A DNA stretch of 29,023 bases from a virus, in the IMG/VR virus record IMGVR_UViG_3300044949_001417, positions 1 to 29,023 of that record; one strand, 5' to 3'. Shown piece after piece: positions 14,873 through 20,566 of this stretch. The notes beneath the pieces are model-generated. The model saw only the letters and a program-made list of their open reading frames with translations, had not been told where the DNA came from and made no database searches. Positions within the stretch are counted from its first letter, which is position 1, and every line of letters begins with the position of its first letter. The position numbers and the translations under genes are program-made.

Positions 14873-14930
14873 CTAGGCAATATCTAGACTTGCGATTAGA
14901 CGCTAGATTTTTGCTAGACTTTGACTAGAC
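14873..14930. promoter_or_regulatory. operator array: six CTAGAC-like repeats between repressor and early genes
   Basis: The divergent intergenic region holds CTAGGC (14873), CTAGAC (14884), TTAGAC (14896), CTAGAT (14903), CTAGAC (14914) and CTAGAC (14925). Starts are 11, 12, 7, 11 and 11 bp apart, so most copies face the same side of the helix. The area is also the most A/T-rich of its surroundings. It must contain the repressor promoter (minus) and the early promoter (plus). A TTGACT at 14921-14926 overlaps the last repeat and may be the -35 of the early promoter, but I see no convincing -10 at the right distance. Binding by the repressor is inferred from position; the shared hexamer at attP makes other binders possible. 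Confidence 0.75.
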
Positions 14931-14960
14931 GAGGCTCGATTCTGTCGATATTCTGTGGGT

Positions 14961-15191
14961 ATGACCAAGGCGTCACCCACCCCCCACAAGAACGTGCAGG
15001 CCTACCTGCCGGAGCATGAGGCGATTCGCAAGACCGCCCGCGATTTCCGAGTTCCCAACCCAGTTGTCGTCGCGGCGATGTGGGAAGCGTGGAACCGGCT
15101 CGGCGAGCAAACGCAGGAACGCATGCTGCTCGGCGCTCATCGTCGTCGTCCAAACCTGCAGGGCAATCGCGTTGCCGGAGGTGCGGCGTGA
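14961..15191 (+). CDS. small early regulator candidate (Cro position)
   Basis: 76 aa, first gene right of the divergent control region, ATG at 14961. The frame could start earlier but the ATG here follows GTGGGT. The sequence MTKASPTPHKNVQAYLPEHEAIRKTARDFRVPNPVVVAAMWEAWNRL shows two short helices with a strand-like start, loosely like ribbon-helix-helix proteins; the tail is basic (HRRRPNLQGNRVAGG). By position it would be the Cro-equivalent, but no standard HTH is evident. It is coupled by a GTGA overlap to the next gene. Confidence 0.5.
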   Translation: MTKASPTPHKNVQAYLPEHEAIRKTARDFRVPNPVVVAAMWEAWNRLGEQTQERMLLGAHRRRPNLQGNRVAGGAA

Positions 15192-15409
15192 GCATGCCCC
15201 GCGTCACCGAAGTCGCTCCGGCGGCTCTGGACTACCGCGACGCCGCGCGGTTCCTCGGCGTGTCTGAATCCTCTCTGCGTCGCGGAGCCAAGGACGGCTC
15301 CGTGCGCAGCGTTCATGTCCTCGGACGCCGCGTGTTCCGAATCGCGGACCTGCGTGAGTTCCTGAACAACCAAGCCAATCAGCAGCGCGACGCGGCGAAA
15401 GCCACCTGA
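15188..15409 (+). CDS. excisionase/MerR-like HTH protein
   Basis: 73 aa from GTG at 15188 (GTGA overlap) or ATG at 15194. The core LDYRDAARFLGVSESSLRRGAKDGSVRSVHVLGRRVFRIADLREFLNN is a textbook small winged-helix of the excisionase/MerR-like group (HTH_17 type): helix-turn-helix, then a wing with a conserved Arg (GRRVFRIADL), then the 'LREFL' helix. Such proteins bend DNA at att sites for prophage excision or act as early regulators. The N-terminus of the terminase small subunit here (25164) has the same fold, as expected for that family, so this gene should not be confused with a packaging protein. Confidence 0.75.
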   Translation: MSMPRVTEVAPAALDYRDAARFLGVSESSLRRGAKDGSVRSVHVLGRRVFRIADLREFLNNQANQQRDAAKAT

Positions 15410-15465
15410 TCTCACACGCGCCGGTCCTGCGTCGAGAGGCGTGGGGCTGGTTTCCAAAACGCGAA

Positions 15466-15492
15466 CGGGCCGCGTCTTGTACACGCGACCCG
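15466..15492 (+). promoter_or_regulatory. leader hairpin before the 15514 gene
   Basis: The 104-bp gap 15410-15513 can form a stem CGGG/CCCG (15466-15469 with 15489-15492) plus CGCGT/ACGCG (15471-15475 with 15483-15487), with a single mismatch between them and a 7-nt loop. It lies 9 bases before a strong CGGAGG ribosome-binding site (15501-15506). It may be a leader control element or a weak terminator; it has no T run. Confidence 0.4.
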
Positions 15493-15513
15493 CTCAACAC
15501 CGGAGGTAACCCG

Positions 15514-16266
15514 ATGCAGATGAACAGTATCCATCCCGGCTCCCAGCGTCTTGCCGAAGCGATTGCGGCGGGGCATCCGATTGCGGCGACTGCGGCTCAG
15601 GCCCGCGAGTTGGTCGAGATCGAGAACCACAACGCTGCCGCGAACGCTGCCGAGATCGTCGCCGAGTCGATCCTCTGCCGCGAGTGTGGCAAGGTTGGCC
15701 CGCAGGGACGCATGGCGAGCGGGGCTCTCATCCCGATCTGCCGCGCGTGCAAGGCTGCGGCGGACGCTGCGGAAGTGGCGAAGGTGTCGCACCTGAGCAA
15801 CGCGCTCAAGGTCGCGTTCGCTCCGGTCGTCGATGCGGCCGAGCAGCGTAAGGCTGAGCACGCCGCTTGGGTGAAGCGAATCGACGAGACGCAGGCTGCA
15901 CGCACGCTCGCGCCTGCCGCTGTCAAGGAAACGCTGAGCAAGGTTGCACTTGACTGCGAAGCACTGGAGACGGTGCTCGCCCTGGCCGTCACCGCTCTTG
16001 ATCCGAAGGCGATGAGCGACTCCGGCGAGGAGGTCGTGATCTACGCCCGTGCGATCCGTCACGTTCGCCACGTCCTCATCGGCGAGATGGCGGACAACGA
16101 CGAGGCCCAGCTCGCGAAGTTCGTGCGGGCGTTCGCTGACCGCGAGGAACAGCGCATTGACGACGAGATGGGCGACGTGCTTGTCGCGTCGGAGCTTGAC
16201 GAGATCGCGTCGGACCTCGAAGGCGAAGTGACGCGCCGGAAGCAGCGAATGGCGGTGGCATCGTGA
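15514..16266 (+). CDS. Ala-rich helical protein with a zinc-ribbon-like CxxC pair
   Basis: 250 aa, ATG at 15514 behind CGGAGG. Residues 1-50 are helical and Ala-rich. A four-cysteine site (CRECGKVGPQGR, then PICRACK; about residues 55-80) has the CxxC-x(n)-CxxC spacing of a zinc ribbon. The remaining two thirds are long helices, probably coiled coil (AEVAKVSHLSNALKVAF; VIYARAIRHVRHVLIGEMADNDEAQLAKFVRAFADREEQRIDDEM). I do not recognise the family. It heads the early recombination operon and is coupled to a tiny membrane protein. A nucleic-acid-binding or regulatory role is plausible. Confidence 0.6.
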   Translation: MQMNSIHPGSQRLAEAIAAGHPIAATAAQARELVEIENHNAAANAAEIVAESILCRECGKVGPQGRMASGALIPICRACKAAADAAEVAKVSHLSNALKVAFAPVVDAAEQRKAEHAAWVKRIDETQAARTLAPAAVKETLSKVALDCEALETVLALAVTALDPKAMSDSGEEVVIYARAIRHVRHVLIGEMADNDEAQLAKFVRAFADREEQRIDDEMGDVLVASELDEIASDLEGEVTRRKQRMAVAS

Positions 16267-16379
16267 GCCTCTACCAGCTCTCGCTCATCGTCGGCAGCGT
16301 CTCCGCGATGCTGCTCGCCGTGGGCCTGTTGGTCGCGTGTCTGCATCCGAGGGCGTTTCACATTGGGAGGGGACGGTAA
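16263..16379 (+). CDS. 38-aa single-span membrane protein
   Basis: A short frame from GTG at 16263 (GTGA overlap) encodes SLYQLSLIVGSVSAMLLAVG and on through LLVACLHPRAF, a clear single membrane segment with a basic C-terminus (HIGRGR). Its TAA overlaps the ATG of the next gene (TAATG at 16377-16381), so it is embedded in the operon by coupling at both ends. It is too short for a family call. Small early membrane proteins in phages often block superinfection or host functions; here that is speculation. Confidence 0.55.
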   Translation: MSLYQLSLIVGSVSAMLLAVGLLVACLHPRAFHIGRGR

Positions 16380-17239
16380 TGGAACCACGCACGATCGAAC
16401 ACGGCAAGCTCTACGACAACGTGTCATTCGCCGACTATTTGGCGTGGCCGTTCATGTCGCAGTCCACGCTGAAGGCTGGCAAGGACTCTTCCGCCCACCT
16501 GCGAGCAGCGATCGACGGCGAGCGCGTGAAGAAGCCCACCGACGACATGCTGCTCGGATCGGCCCTGCACACGGCGTTTCTGGAGCCTCACCTGATGCCC
16601 GAGCGCGTGGTGCTGTGGGATAACGGTGCCCGTCGCGGCGCGGAGTGGGAAGCGTTCCGTGCCGATCACGCGGACAAGATCATCCTGACCGCTGAGAACT
16701 ACGCGAAGCTGTCCGGGATGATCCGCTCGATCCGCAAGCACGCATGGGCGAAGCAGATCGCGGCGGACATGGGCCGTGTCGAAGTCTCGGCTGTGGACAA
16801 GATCGAGGGCGTGGCATGCAAAGGCCGCTGCGACATTCTCGAAACCGGCGATGGCATCGTGGACGTGAAGAAGGTCCGGTGCGGCGACCTGGGCGCGTTC
16901 ACCAAAGCGGTCATGGTCTTCGGCTACCACATCCAGTCGTACATCTACCGCAAGATCTTCAACCGCGATCGGTTCATCCTGCTCACGGTCGAGGACAAGC
17001 CTCCTTTTGACGTGGTGCCTTACGAGCTGGCCCCGTCGATGCTCCGCGAGGGCGAGCGCGAGGCTGTCAGCCTGCTCCAGAACTACGCGTATTGCGAGCG
17101 TACGGGCTTGTGGCCTGGGCGCTCTGACGAAGTTGTGCCGCTTGAACTGCCCGAGTGGGCGGTCAATCGAGACGAAGCAATGTCGATCACGCTCGGCGGC
17201 GAGAGCGTGTTCGGCGGCGAAGAGGAAGGCTCACTGTGA
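16379..17239 (+). CDS. RecE-type PD-(D/E)XK exonuclease
   Basis: 286 aa from ATG at 16379 (an upstream in-frame ATG at 16337 overlaps the small membrane gene and lacks a ribosome-binding site). The protein carries the RecE/exodeoxyribonuclease VIII-like pattern: MSQSTLKAGKDSSAHL (N-terminal helix), LLGSALHTAFLEP (residues 58-70), the catalytic strand CKGRCDILETGDGIVDVKK (D152, then D162-x-K164 in place of E-x-K), and FGYHIQSYIY with the structural Gln186. RecE-type nucleases degrade one strand of duplex DNA ends to leave 3' tails for annealing. No RecT or Redbeta homologue is recognisable; the next gene occupies that place. Confidence 0.8.
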   Translation: MEPRTIEHGKLYDNVSFADYLAWPFMSQSTLKAGKDSSAHLRAAIDGERVKKPTDDMLLGSALHTAFLEPHLMPERVVLWDNGARRGAEWEAFRADHADKIILTAENYAKLSGMIRSIRKHAWAKQIAADMGRVEVSAVDKIEGVACKGRCDILETGDGIVDVKKVRCGDLGAFTKAVMVFGYHIQSYIYRKIFNRDRFILLTVEDKPPFDVVPYELAPSMLREGEREAVSLLQNYAYCERTGLWPGRSDEVVPLELPEWAVNRDEAMSITLGGESVFGGEEEGSL

Positions 17240-17646
17240 CACGGCCCACACTTGAAGGACGGCTGTTGTTCCCGAGCAACTACCTGTGCGCGGAAGACCT
17301 GCAAGGGCGCGATGCTGTCGTGGAGATCGACTCGGTTGGCACCGACGATCTTCGCGTCGAAGGCGGAGCGACCAAGCGGAGTTTCCTGATCGGGTTCAGG
17401 GGCAAGCAGAAGAAGCTCGTGTGCAACAAAACGAACGCGACGATGATCGCCAGCATCCACGGCCAAGAGGCAAAGTCGTGGGTGGGGAAGCGGATCACGC
17501 TGTACCCCACGAAGACCAAGCTCAAGAAGGAAATGGTGCCGTGCGTGCGAGTGCGACCGGCATCGCCGGACGCGGCGGCGCCGCAAGGTGACGACATCCT
17601 GAACGGCGCATCGCCGAACAGCGAGCCCGACGAGTTCCCCGGCTGA
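17236..17646 (+). CDS. phage recombination-module protein, conserved family of unknown function
   Basis: 136 aa from GTG at 17236 (GTGA overlap with the nuclease stop). The pattern 'PSNYLCAEDLQGRDAVVEIDSV', then 'KRSFLIGFRGKQKKLVCNKTNA' and 'WVGKRITLYPTKTKLKKE' matches a phage protein family I know from many siphophages (AdLqGr.v.v.I..V; K.vL.F.gk.K.LvLNKTNa..I; W.GkrI.LYp). It is usually annotated hypothetical and is often near recombination genes. The strand-rich middle would fit an OB-like single-strand-binding fold. The last 30 residues are a disordered acidic tail (SPDAAAP...EPDEFPG), as in many ssDNA-binding proteins. It may serve as partner of the nuclease; not shown. Confidence 0.6.
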   Translation: MTRPTLEGRLLFPSNYLCAEDLQGRDAVVEIDSVGTDDLRVEGGATKRSFLIGFRGKQKKLVCNKTNATMIASIHGQEAKSWVGKRITLYPTKTKLKKEMVPCVRVRPASPDAAAPQGDDILNGASPNSEPDEFPG

Positions 17647-17964
17647 CACCACGGCTGGCGCGGGCGGACACCTCCCCCGCGTCGGCTTGCCTCTCTCCTC
17701 GTGCTGTCGCCGCTGGCGGAATCGGCGGCGACGGCTTCTGAGTTCTCCTCGCGTTGTGCGTCGTCGAAAGGTGACGCGCCGCAGTCCGACGGGTTCGCCA
17801 CACCTTTCCCGTCGGTCTCATCCCTCCCGCGGCGCTTGTTGCGGCGCGGGGGTTTCAAGCCGGTCGCGTTGACCGGCAGCGCGTGGGTTTAGGCACGCGG
17901 TTCCTGTCGGCGCGACAGCGACGGCAGGGGATTCAGATTCGCGGCGAGGCCGCAGGAGGGTTTC
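17647..17964 (+). ncRNA. hairpin-rich non-coding region, structured RNA candidate
   Basis: No protein-like frame fills this 318-bp gap. On the plus strand it can form a run of stems: CGCGGG/CCCGCG (17659-17664, 17676-17681); a 10-bp stem 17704-17713 with 17725-17734 (one G-U); GCGTC/GACGC (17758-17762, 17773-17777); GAAAGGTG/CACCTTTC (17766-17773, 17801-17808); CCGACGGG/CCCGTCGG (17786-17793, 17808-17815); a 9-of-10 stem 17826-17835 with 17841-17850; GCCGGTC/GACCGGC (17859-17865, 17871-17877); CGCGTG/CACGCG (17880-17885, 17894-17899); CTGTCG/CGACAG (17904-17909, 17913-17918); GCGGC/GCCGC (17941-17945, 17949-17953). The fourth and fifth cross and share one base, so they are alternative or pseudoknotted. 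The last stem sits just before the ribosome-binding site of the next gene. High GC raises the chance level of hairpins, but this density is much above the coding sequence around it. Confidence 0.5.
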
Positions 17965-18351
17965 ATGGAAGGTTTTCATGGTTCGATCTCGTATGTCGGA
18001 TGCCAGACGGTCGTGCAGTCGGGGCAGAGCAACGTCCTTCGCTGCCGAAACTGGGTGGACAAGGACGGCAACCCGAGCAGCGGGTACGCCCACGGAATCG
18101 GCTTCTCGGTGGCGTTTCAGGACGGGCCGCGTGGCAAAGACGACAACGGCACACTGCAACCCGCGAACGGCGCGTTCGTGGAAGACTTGCTCACGGCAGC
18201 GATGCAACGGCTGGCCTTCTTCCAGAACTCGCGGTTCAACTGTTCGGAGAACGCGGAGGCAATCGAACACATCAACAAGGCCCTGCAAGCCCTGAATCGT
18301 CGGGCCAGCGGTCGCGCTCAGCGTGGCGTTCTTGGAAGCAACCAAACGTGA
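17965..18351 (+). CDS. Tad1/Acb2-like protein (candidate cyclic-nucleotide sponge, anti-defence)
   Basis: 128 aa with a strong AGGAGG ribosome-binding site (17954-17959), ATG at 17965. From about residue 50 it follows a phage family pattern I recognise from proteins described as Acb2/Tad1-domain: FQDGP (51-55), NGAFVEDLLTAAMQRLAFFQ (68-87), then FNCSENAEAIEHINKALQALNRR (91-113) and GRAQRGVLGSN. This is two antiparallel helices preceded by strands. Characterised Tad1 and Acb2 proteins bind signalling nucleotides made by Thoeris and CBASS and so block host defence. The 48-residue N-terminal part (YVGCQTVVQSGQSNVLRCRNWVD) would be the extra strands. The family call is from memory of motifs, so the anti-defence role is a hypothesis; ligand residues cannot be verified here. 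Confidence 0.6.
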   Translation: MEGFHGSISYVGCQTVVQSGQSNVLRCRNWVDKDGNPSSGYAHGIGFSVAFQDGPRGKDDNGTLQPANGAFVEDLLTAAMQRLAFFQNSRFNCSENAEAIEHINKALQALNRRASGRAQRGVLGSNQT

Positions 18352-18437
18352 ACCGATTGGCACCTCCCCCGCCGCGAGGTGAGGGGGATTCGAGACGGCG
18401 GCGTGAAAGCGTGCCCGTCTCATTCAAGGAGCAGCGA
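18352..18437 (+). promoter_or_regulatory. two hairpins between the Tad1/Acb2-like and methyltransferase genes
   Basis: This 86-bp gap contains CACCTC/GAGGTG (18361-18366, 18376-18381) and GAGACGG/CCGTCTC (18392-18398, 18415-18421), the second ending just before the AAGGAG ribosome-binding site of the methyltransferase. The first hairpin begins CACCTCCCCCGC, which is also present at 17670-17681 in the structured region upstream, so the two gaps share sequence. Each may attenuate or process the message. No T run marks a terminator. Confidence 0.4.
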
Positions 18438-18863
18438 ATGGACTCGCAGACGAAAGAACGACAGTTCAGCCGCGTGCTGTTCAGCAGCGCGTCGGATGAC
18501 TGGGCAACTCCGGCAGCGGTCTACGACGGGCTGAATGCCGAGTTCCATTTCGTTGACGACCCGTGCCCATTGAAGGGAACTGAGAACGGATTGCTGCGCG
18601 AGTGGCAGTCGCCCTGCTTTGTGAATCCGCCGTACAGCGACATCTATCCGTGGATGGAGAAGGCGTCGCTAGAAGCGGCGGCGGGAAAGACCATCGTTCT
18701 TCTGGTGCCTGCTCGCACCTGTACCCGCTGGTGGCACGACTTCGCGTTGAAGGCCAGCGAGATCCGGTTCATTCGTGGGCGGCTCAAGTTCGGCACAGCG
18801 ACGACCGGCGCGCCGTTCCCGTCCTGCATCGTGGTGTTTCGTGGAACGGAGGTGCGCAAGTGA
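18438..18863 (+). CDS. phage Dam-type DNA N6-adenine methyltransferase
   Basis: 141 aa, ATG at 18438 after AAGGAG. The pattern SASDDWATPAAVYDGLNAEFHFVDDPCP, the catalytic NPPY (CFVNPPYSDIYPW, residues 61-72), KTIVLLVPARTCTRWWHDFA and IRFIRGRLKFG...APFPSCIVVF is that of the short phage DNA N-6-adenine-methyltransferase family. The enzyme transfers a methyl group from S-adenosylmethionine to adenine in DNA; its target site is not deducible. It may protect phage DNA from host restriction or mark it. With the Tad1/Acb2-like gene next door it may form a small counter-defence cluster. Length is normal for the family and all motifs are intact. Confidence 0.85.
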   Translation: MDSQTKERQFSRVLFSSASDDWATPAAVYDGLNAEFHFVDDPCPLKGTENGLLREWQSPCFVNPPYSDIYPWMEKASLEAAAGKTIVLLVPARTCTRWWHDFALKASEIRFIRGRLKFGTATTGAPFPSCIVVFRGTEVRK

Positions 18864-19240
18864 AATCCGCCACCAACGCACAAGGCACCCTCTTCGCCGC
18901 ACGGACGACGTTCTCGGGCCGAGTCGAGTACGCCCCACACAACGGCACCGCGACAAGCAAGGCCGCAGCACGCGCGATCGACCGCAACCACGGCAAGCCC
19001 ACCGGCGAGTCGATGATCCTCAAGATGCTCGCCGCGCCACGGTGGGCGAACGGTGCAACGCGAGAAGACATCGAGGACACCACGGGCCTGTTGACGCAGA
19101 CGGTTTGCCCGCGCGTGAACGGGCTGGTGCGGCTCGGCCAGGTGCAGGTCATCGGCACGCGGAAGTTGCGGAGTGGGCGCGAGGGCGACGTGTACCAGAT
19201 CACGGATGCGGGGCGGGATCGCGTCGGGGGTGCAGCATGA
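18860..19240 (+). CDS. winged-helix protein, unknown
   Basis: 126 aa from GTG at 18860 (GTGA overlap with the methyltransferase stop). Residues 1-50 are low-complexity Ala/Thr with a basic helix. Residues about 50-126 read as a winged helix: GESMILKMLAAPRWANGATREDIEDTTGLLTQTVCPRVNGLVRLGQVQVIGTRKLRSGREGDVYQITDAG, i.e. helix, helix-turn-helix with 'GL..QTV.PRV..L...G', then a two-strand wing ending in VYQIT. This resembles phage and archaeal proteins of the MarR/ArsR-like wHTH class. It is probably a regulator or a DNA-end-binding accessory; no target is seen. Confidence 0.65.
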   Translation: MKSATNAQGTLFAARTTFSGRVEYAPHNGTATSKAAARAIDRNHGKPTGESMILKMLAAPRWANGATREDIEDTTGLLTQTVCPRVNGLVRLGQVQVIGTRKLRSGREGDVYQITDAGRDRVGGAA

Positions 19241-19530
19241 GCAGCCTTTTCGACGCAACCTGTCGCACCGTGCTCGCCCCGTACCTCCCGCGCGGCCTCA
19301 CGCTTGCCCCGCAGTACGCGGACCTGACGCCCGCAGCGTTGGCCGTCGCGTGGTCGTACTTCCCCGACCACGGCGACCGGCGCGTGTGGTGCTTCCCCTT
19401 CGGCGGTGCCCTTCACGGCCTGTGCCGCGAGCGGTTCCAAGTCGTCTGCGATGCGTTGTCGCGGCACTTCGACAGCATCGGCAGGGGCATGGAGTGGATG
19501 GCGACGGCGAGCGAAAGGAGCAGCGGATGA
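19237..19530 (+). CDS. small early protein, unknown
   Basis: 97 aa, ATG at 19237 (ATGA overlap). The protein has a hydrophobic-aromatic middle (ALAVAWSYFPDHGDRRVWCFPFGGALHGLCRERFQVVCDALSRHF) with three of its four Cys spread widely, and no known motif. It lies in a run of five coupled small genes after the methyltransferase. I cannot assign a family. Confidence 0.55.
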   Translation: MSSLFDATCRTVLAPYLPRGLTLAPQYADLTPAALAVAWSYFPDHGDRRVWCFPFGGALHGLCRERFQVVCDALSRHFDSIGRGMEWMATASERSSG

Positions 19531-19892
19531 GCGTTCAACACACCCCCGGCAACGGCCAGCACACGCTGGTTCGCATCGAACACACCACCCCCGGCGACGC
19601 TCGCGTGGTCGTCGAGTTCGAGGACTCCGACGACGAGGCCGGCGACCAGATCGCAACGCCCGGCTGGTGCATCCGCTGGGCGCTGGACAGGTTCCACGGC
19701 GGCACCGACTTGTACGTCGCTCTCGAACTCGCGCACGCCCTGTCGTCGCTGGAGTTGAACGACGACGACACGCGGTACTTGGACGACGCGGCGAAGAAGG
19801 CACTTGCGGCGATGGTGGATGCGGCGAAGGAACTGCACGAGCACCAGGCCGAGAAGCGGCGGAAGCGGAAGGCCGAAAGGAGCGGAGGATGA
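19527..19892 (+). CDS. acidic small protein, copy 1 of a tandem paralogue pair
   Basis: 121 aa, ATG at 19527 (ATGA overlap) behind AAAGGAG. It starts MSVQHTPGNGQHTLVRIEHTT, continues with an acidic strand (VVVEFEDSDDEAG) and WCIRWALDRF, then helices and a strongly basic end (HQAEKRRKRKAERSGG). The neighbour at 19889 has the same layout and nearly the same opening (GQHTLVRIEHT), so the pair arose by duplication. The family is unknown to me. A basic C-terminus after an acidic body may bind nucleic acid. Confidence 0.6.
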   Translation: MSVQHTPGNGQHTLVRIEHTTPGDARVVVEFEDSDDEAGDQIATPGWCIRWALDRFHGGTDLYVALELAHALSSLELNDDDTRYLDDAAKKALAAMVDAAKELHEHQAEKRRKRKAERSGG

Positions 19893-20296
19893 ACATTAGG
19901 CATGTTGCGGCAGAGGGACAGCACACGTTGGTTCGCATTGAACACACGCACGAGGCTGGCGATGCAGTCCAGCGTGTCGAGTACGAGTTCTCAGACGACC
20001 TTGAGGCGATCGACTCGTCTGCTGGCATTGGTCCTTGTTTCTTGTGGGCACTGGACGCGATCACCGGCAGTTCACGGAGTCGAATGACAGACGAGTTTGC
20101 GAGCGCGCTGGACATTCTGGACAACCTCGACGACGACCCGCTGTCGCTCGACGCGGAAGAAGCGGAGTTGAAGCAGAACATGATCGACGCGGCGTGCATG
20201 GTGATGCAGTGGAAGCGTGACAAGGCAAAGCGAAAGAAGGCCGCCACCAAGCAAGCCGCCGAAGACGCGGCGAACGGGATCGGGGGTGGCACTTGA
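19889..20296 (+). CDS. acidic small protein, copy 2 of the tandem paralogue pair
   Basis: 135 aa, ATG at 19889 (ATGA overlap) behind GAAAGGAG. It shares with the upstream gene the motif GQHTLVRIEHT (residues 10-20), an acidic segment (VEYEFSDDLEAIDS), an aromatic FLWALDAI corresponding to IRWALDRF, and a Lys/Arg-rich tail (KRDKAKRKKAATKQAAEDAA). Copies have diverged strongly in the middle, so both are probably maintained by selection rather than a recent accident. The function is unknown. Confidence 0.6.
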   Translation: MNIRHVAAEGQHTLVRIEHTHEAGDAVQRVEYEFSDDLEAIDSSAGIGPCFLWALDAITGSSRSRMTDEFASALDILDNLDDDPLSLDAEEAELKQNMIDAACMVMQWKRDKAKRKKAATKQAAEDAANGIGGGT

Positions 20297-20514
20297 CGCT
20301 ACCAGCACCAGACAGCCCCGGCATGAAGGGGGCCGAGTACGCCAGCAACAAGGGGTGTGGGCCGCTTGTCGCTCGCGTCATCAACGAGTCTTGCGGCGTG
20401 GTTTACATGGAGCGTTGGAACCCCCGCACGAAGTACCCGGTGCGGACGGCGTTCACGCTGCCGACGCGGTGCATTGACAAGAGCGGCTGGAAGAAGATCG
20501 GCGGTGGCACGTGA
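20293..20514 (+). CDS. 73-aa small protein with TTG start
   Basis: The frame begins at a TTG (20293, TTGA overlap with the previous stop) behind GGGGGTGG; an ATG at 20323 gives a 63-aa alternative. The body is basic and strand-rich (GPLVARVINESCGVVYMERWNPRTKYPVRTAFTLPTRC). No family is recognised. It ends 20 bp before a large perfect palindrome. Confidence 0.5.
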   Translation: MTLPAPDSPGMKGAEYASNKGCGPLVARVINESCGVVYMERWNPRTKYPVRTAFTLPTRCIDKSGWKKIGGGT

Positions 20515-20534
20515 CGCACGCCGTTCGCATGGAT

Positions 20535-20566
20535 CACAGTGCGAGGTATATATACCTCGCACTGTG
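20535..20566. repeat. perfect 32-bp palindrome before the RusA-like gene
   Basis: The half-site CACAGTGCGAGGTATA (20535-20550) is followed directly by its exact reverse complement (20551-20566) with no spacer; the centre is TATATATA. The palindrome lies 4 bp before the GGAGG ribosome-binding site (20571-20575 area) of the resolvase gene and fills most of the 64-bp gap 20515-20578. Possible roles are a dimer-binding operator, a cruciform, or an mRNA hairpin controlling translation. The A/T centre would also suit a promoter -10 region. It has no T run, so a rho-independent terminator is unlikely. Confidence 0.8.

Noticed and set aside
14900-14960. sigma-70 promoter with TTGACT at 14921
   Set aside because: No convincing -10 hexamer at 16-18 bp; only mentioned as a possibility within the operator array.
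17701-17892. 63-aa frame inside the structured non-coding region
   Set aside because: No ribosome-binding site, low-complexity Ser/Pro/Arg composition, and it runs straight through the stems without any coding pattern.
18784-20292. 502-aa open frame on the minus strand over the small early genes
   Set aside because: Composition is Arg/Ser/Pro-rich without motifs, while the plus strand holds five coupled genes, two of them paralogous.
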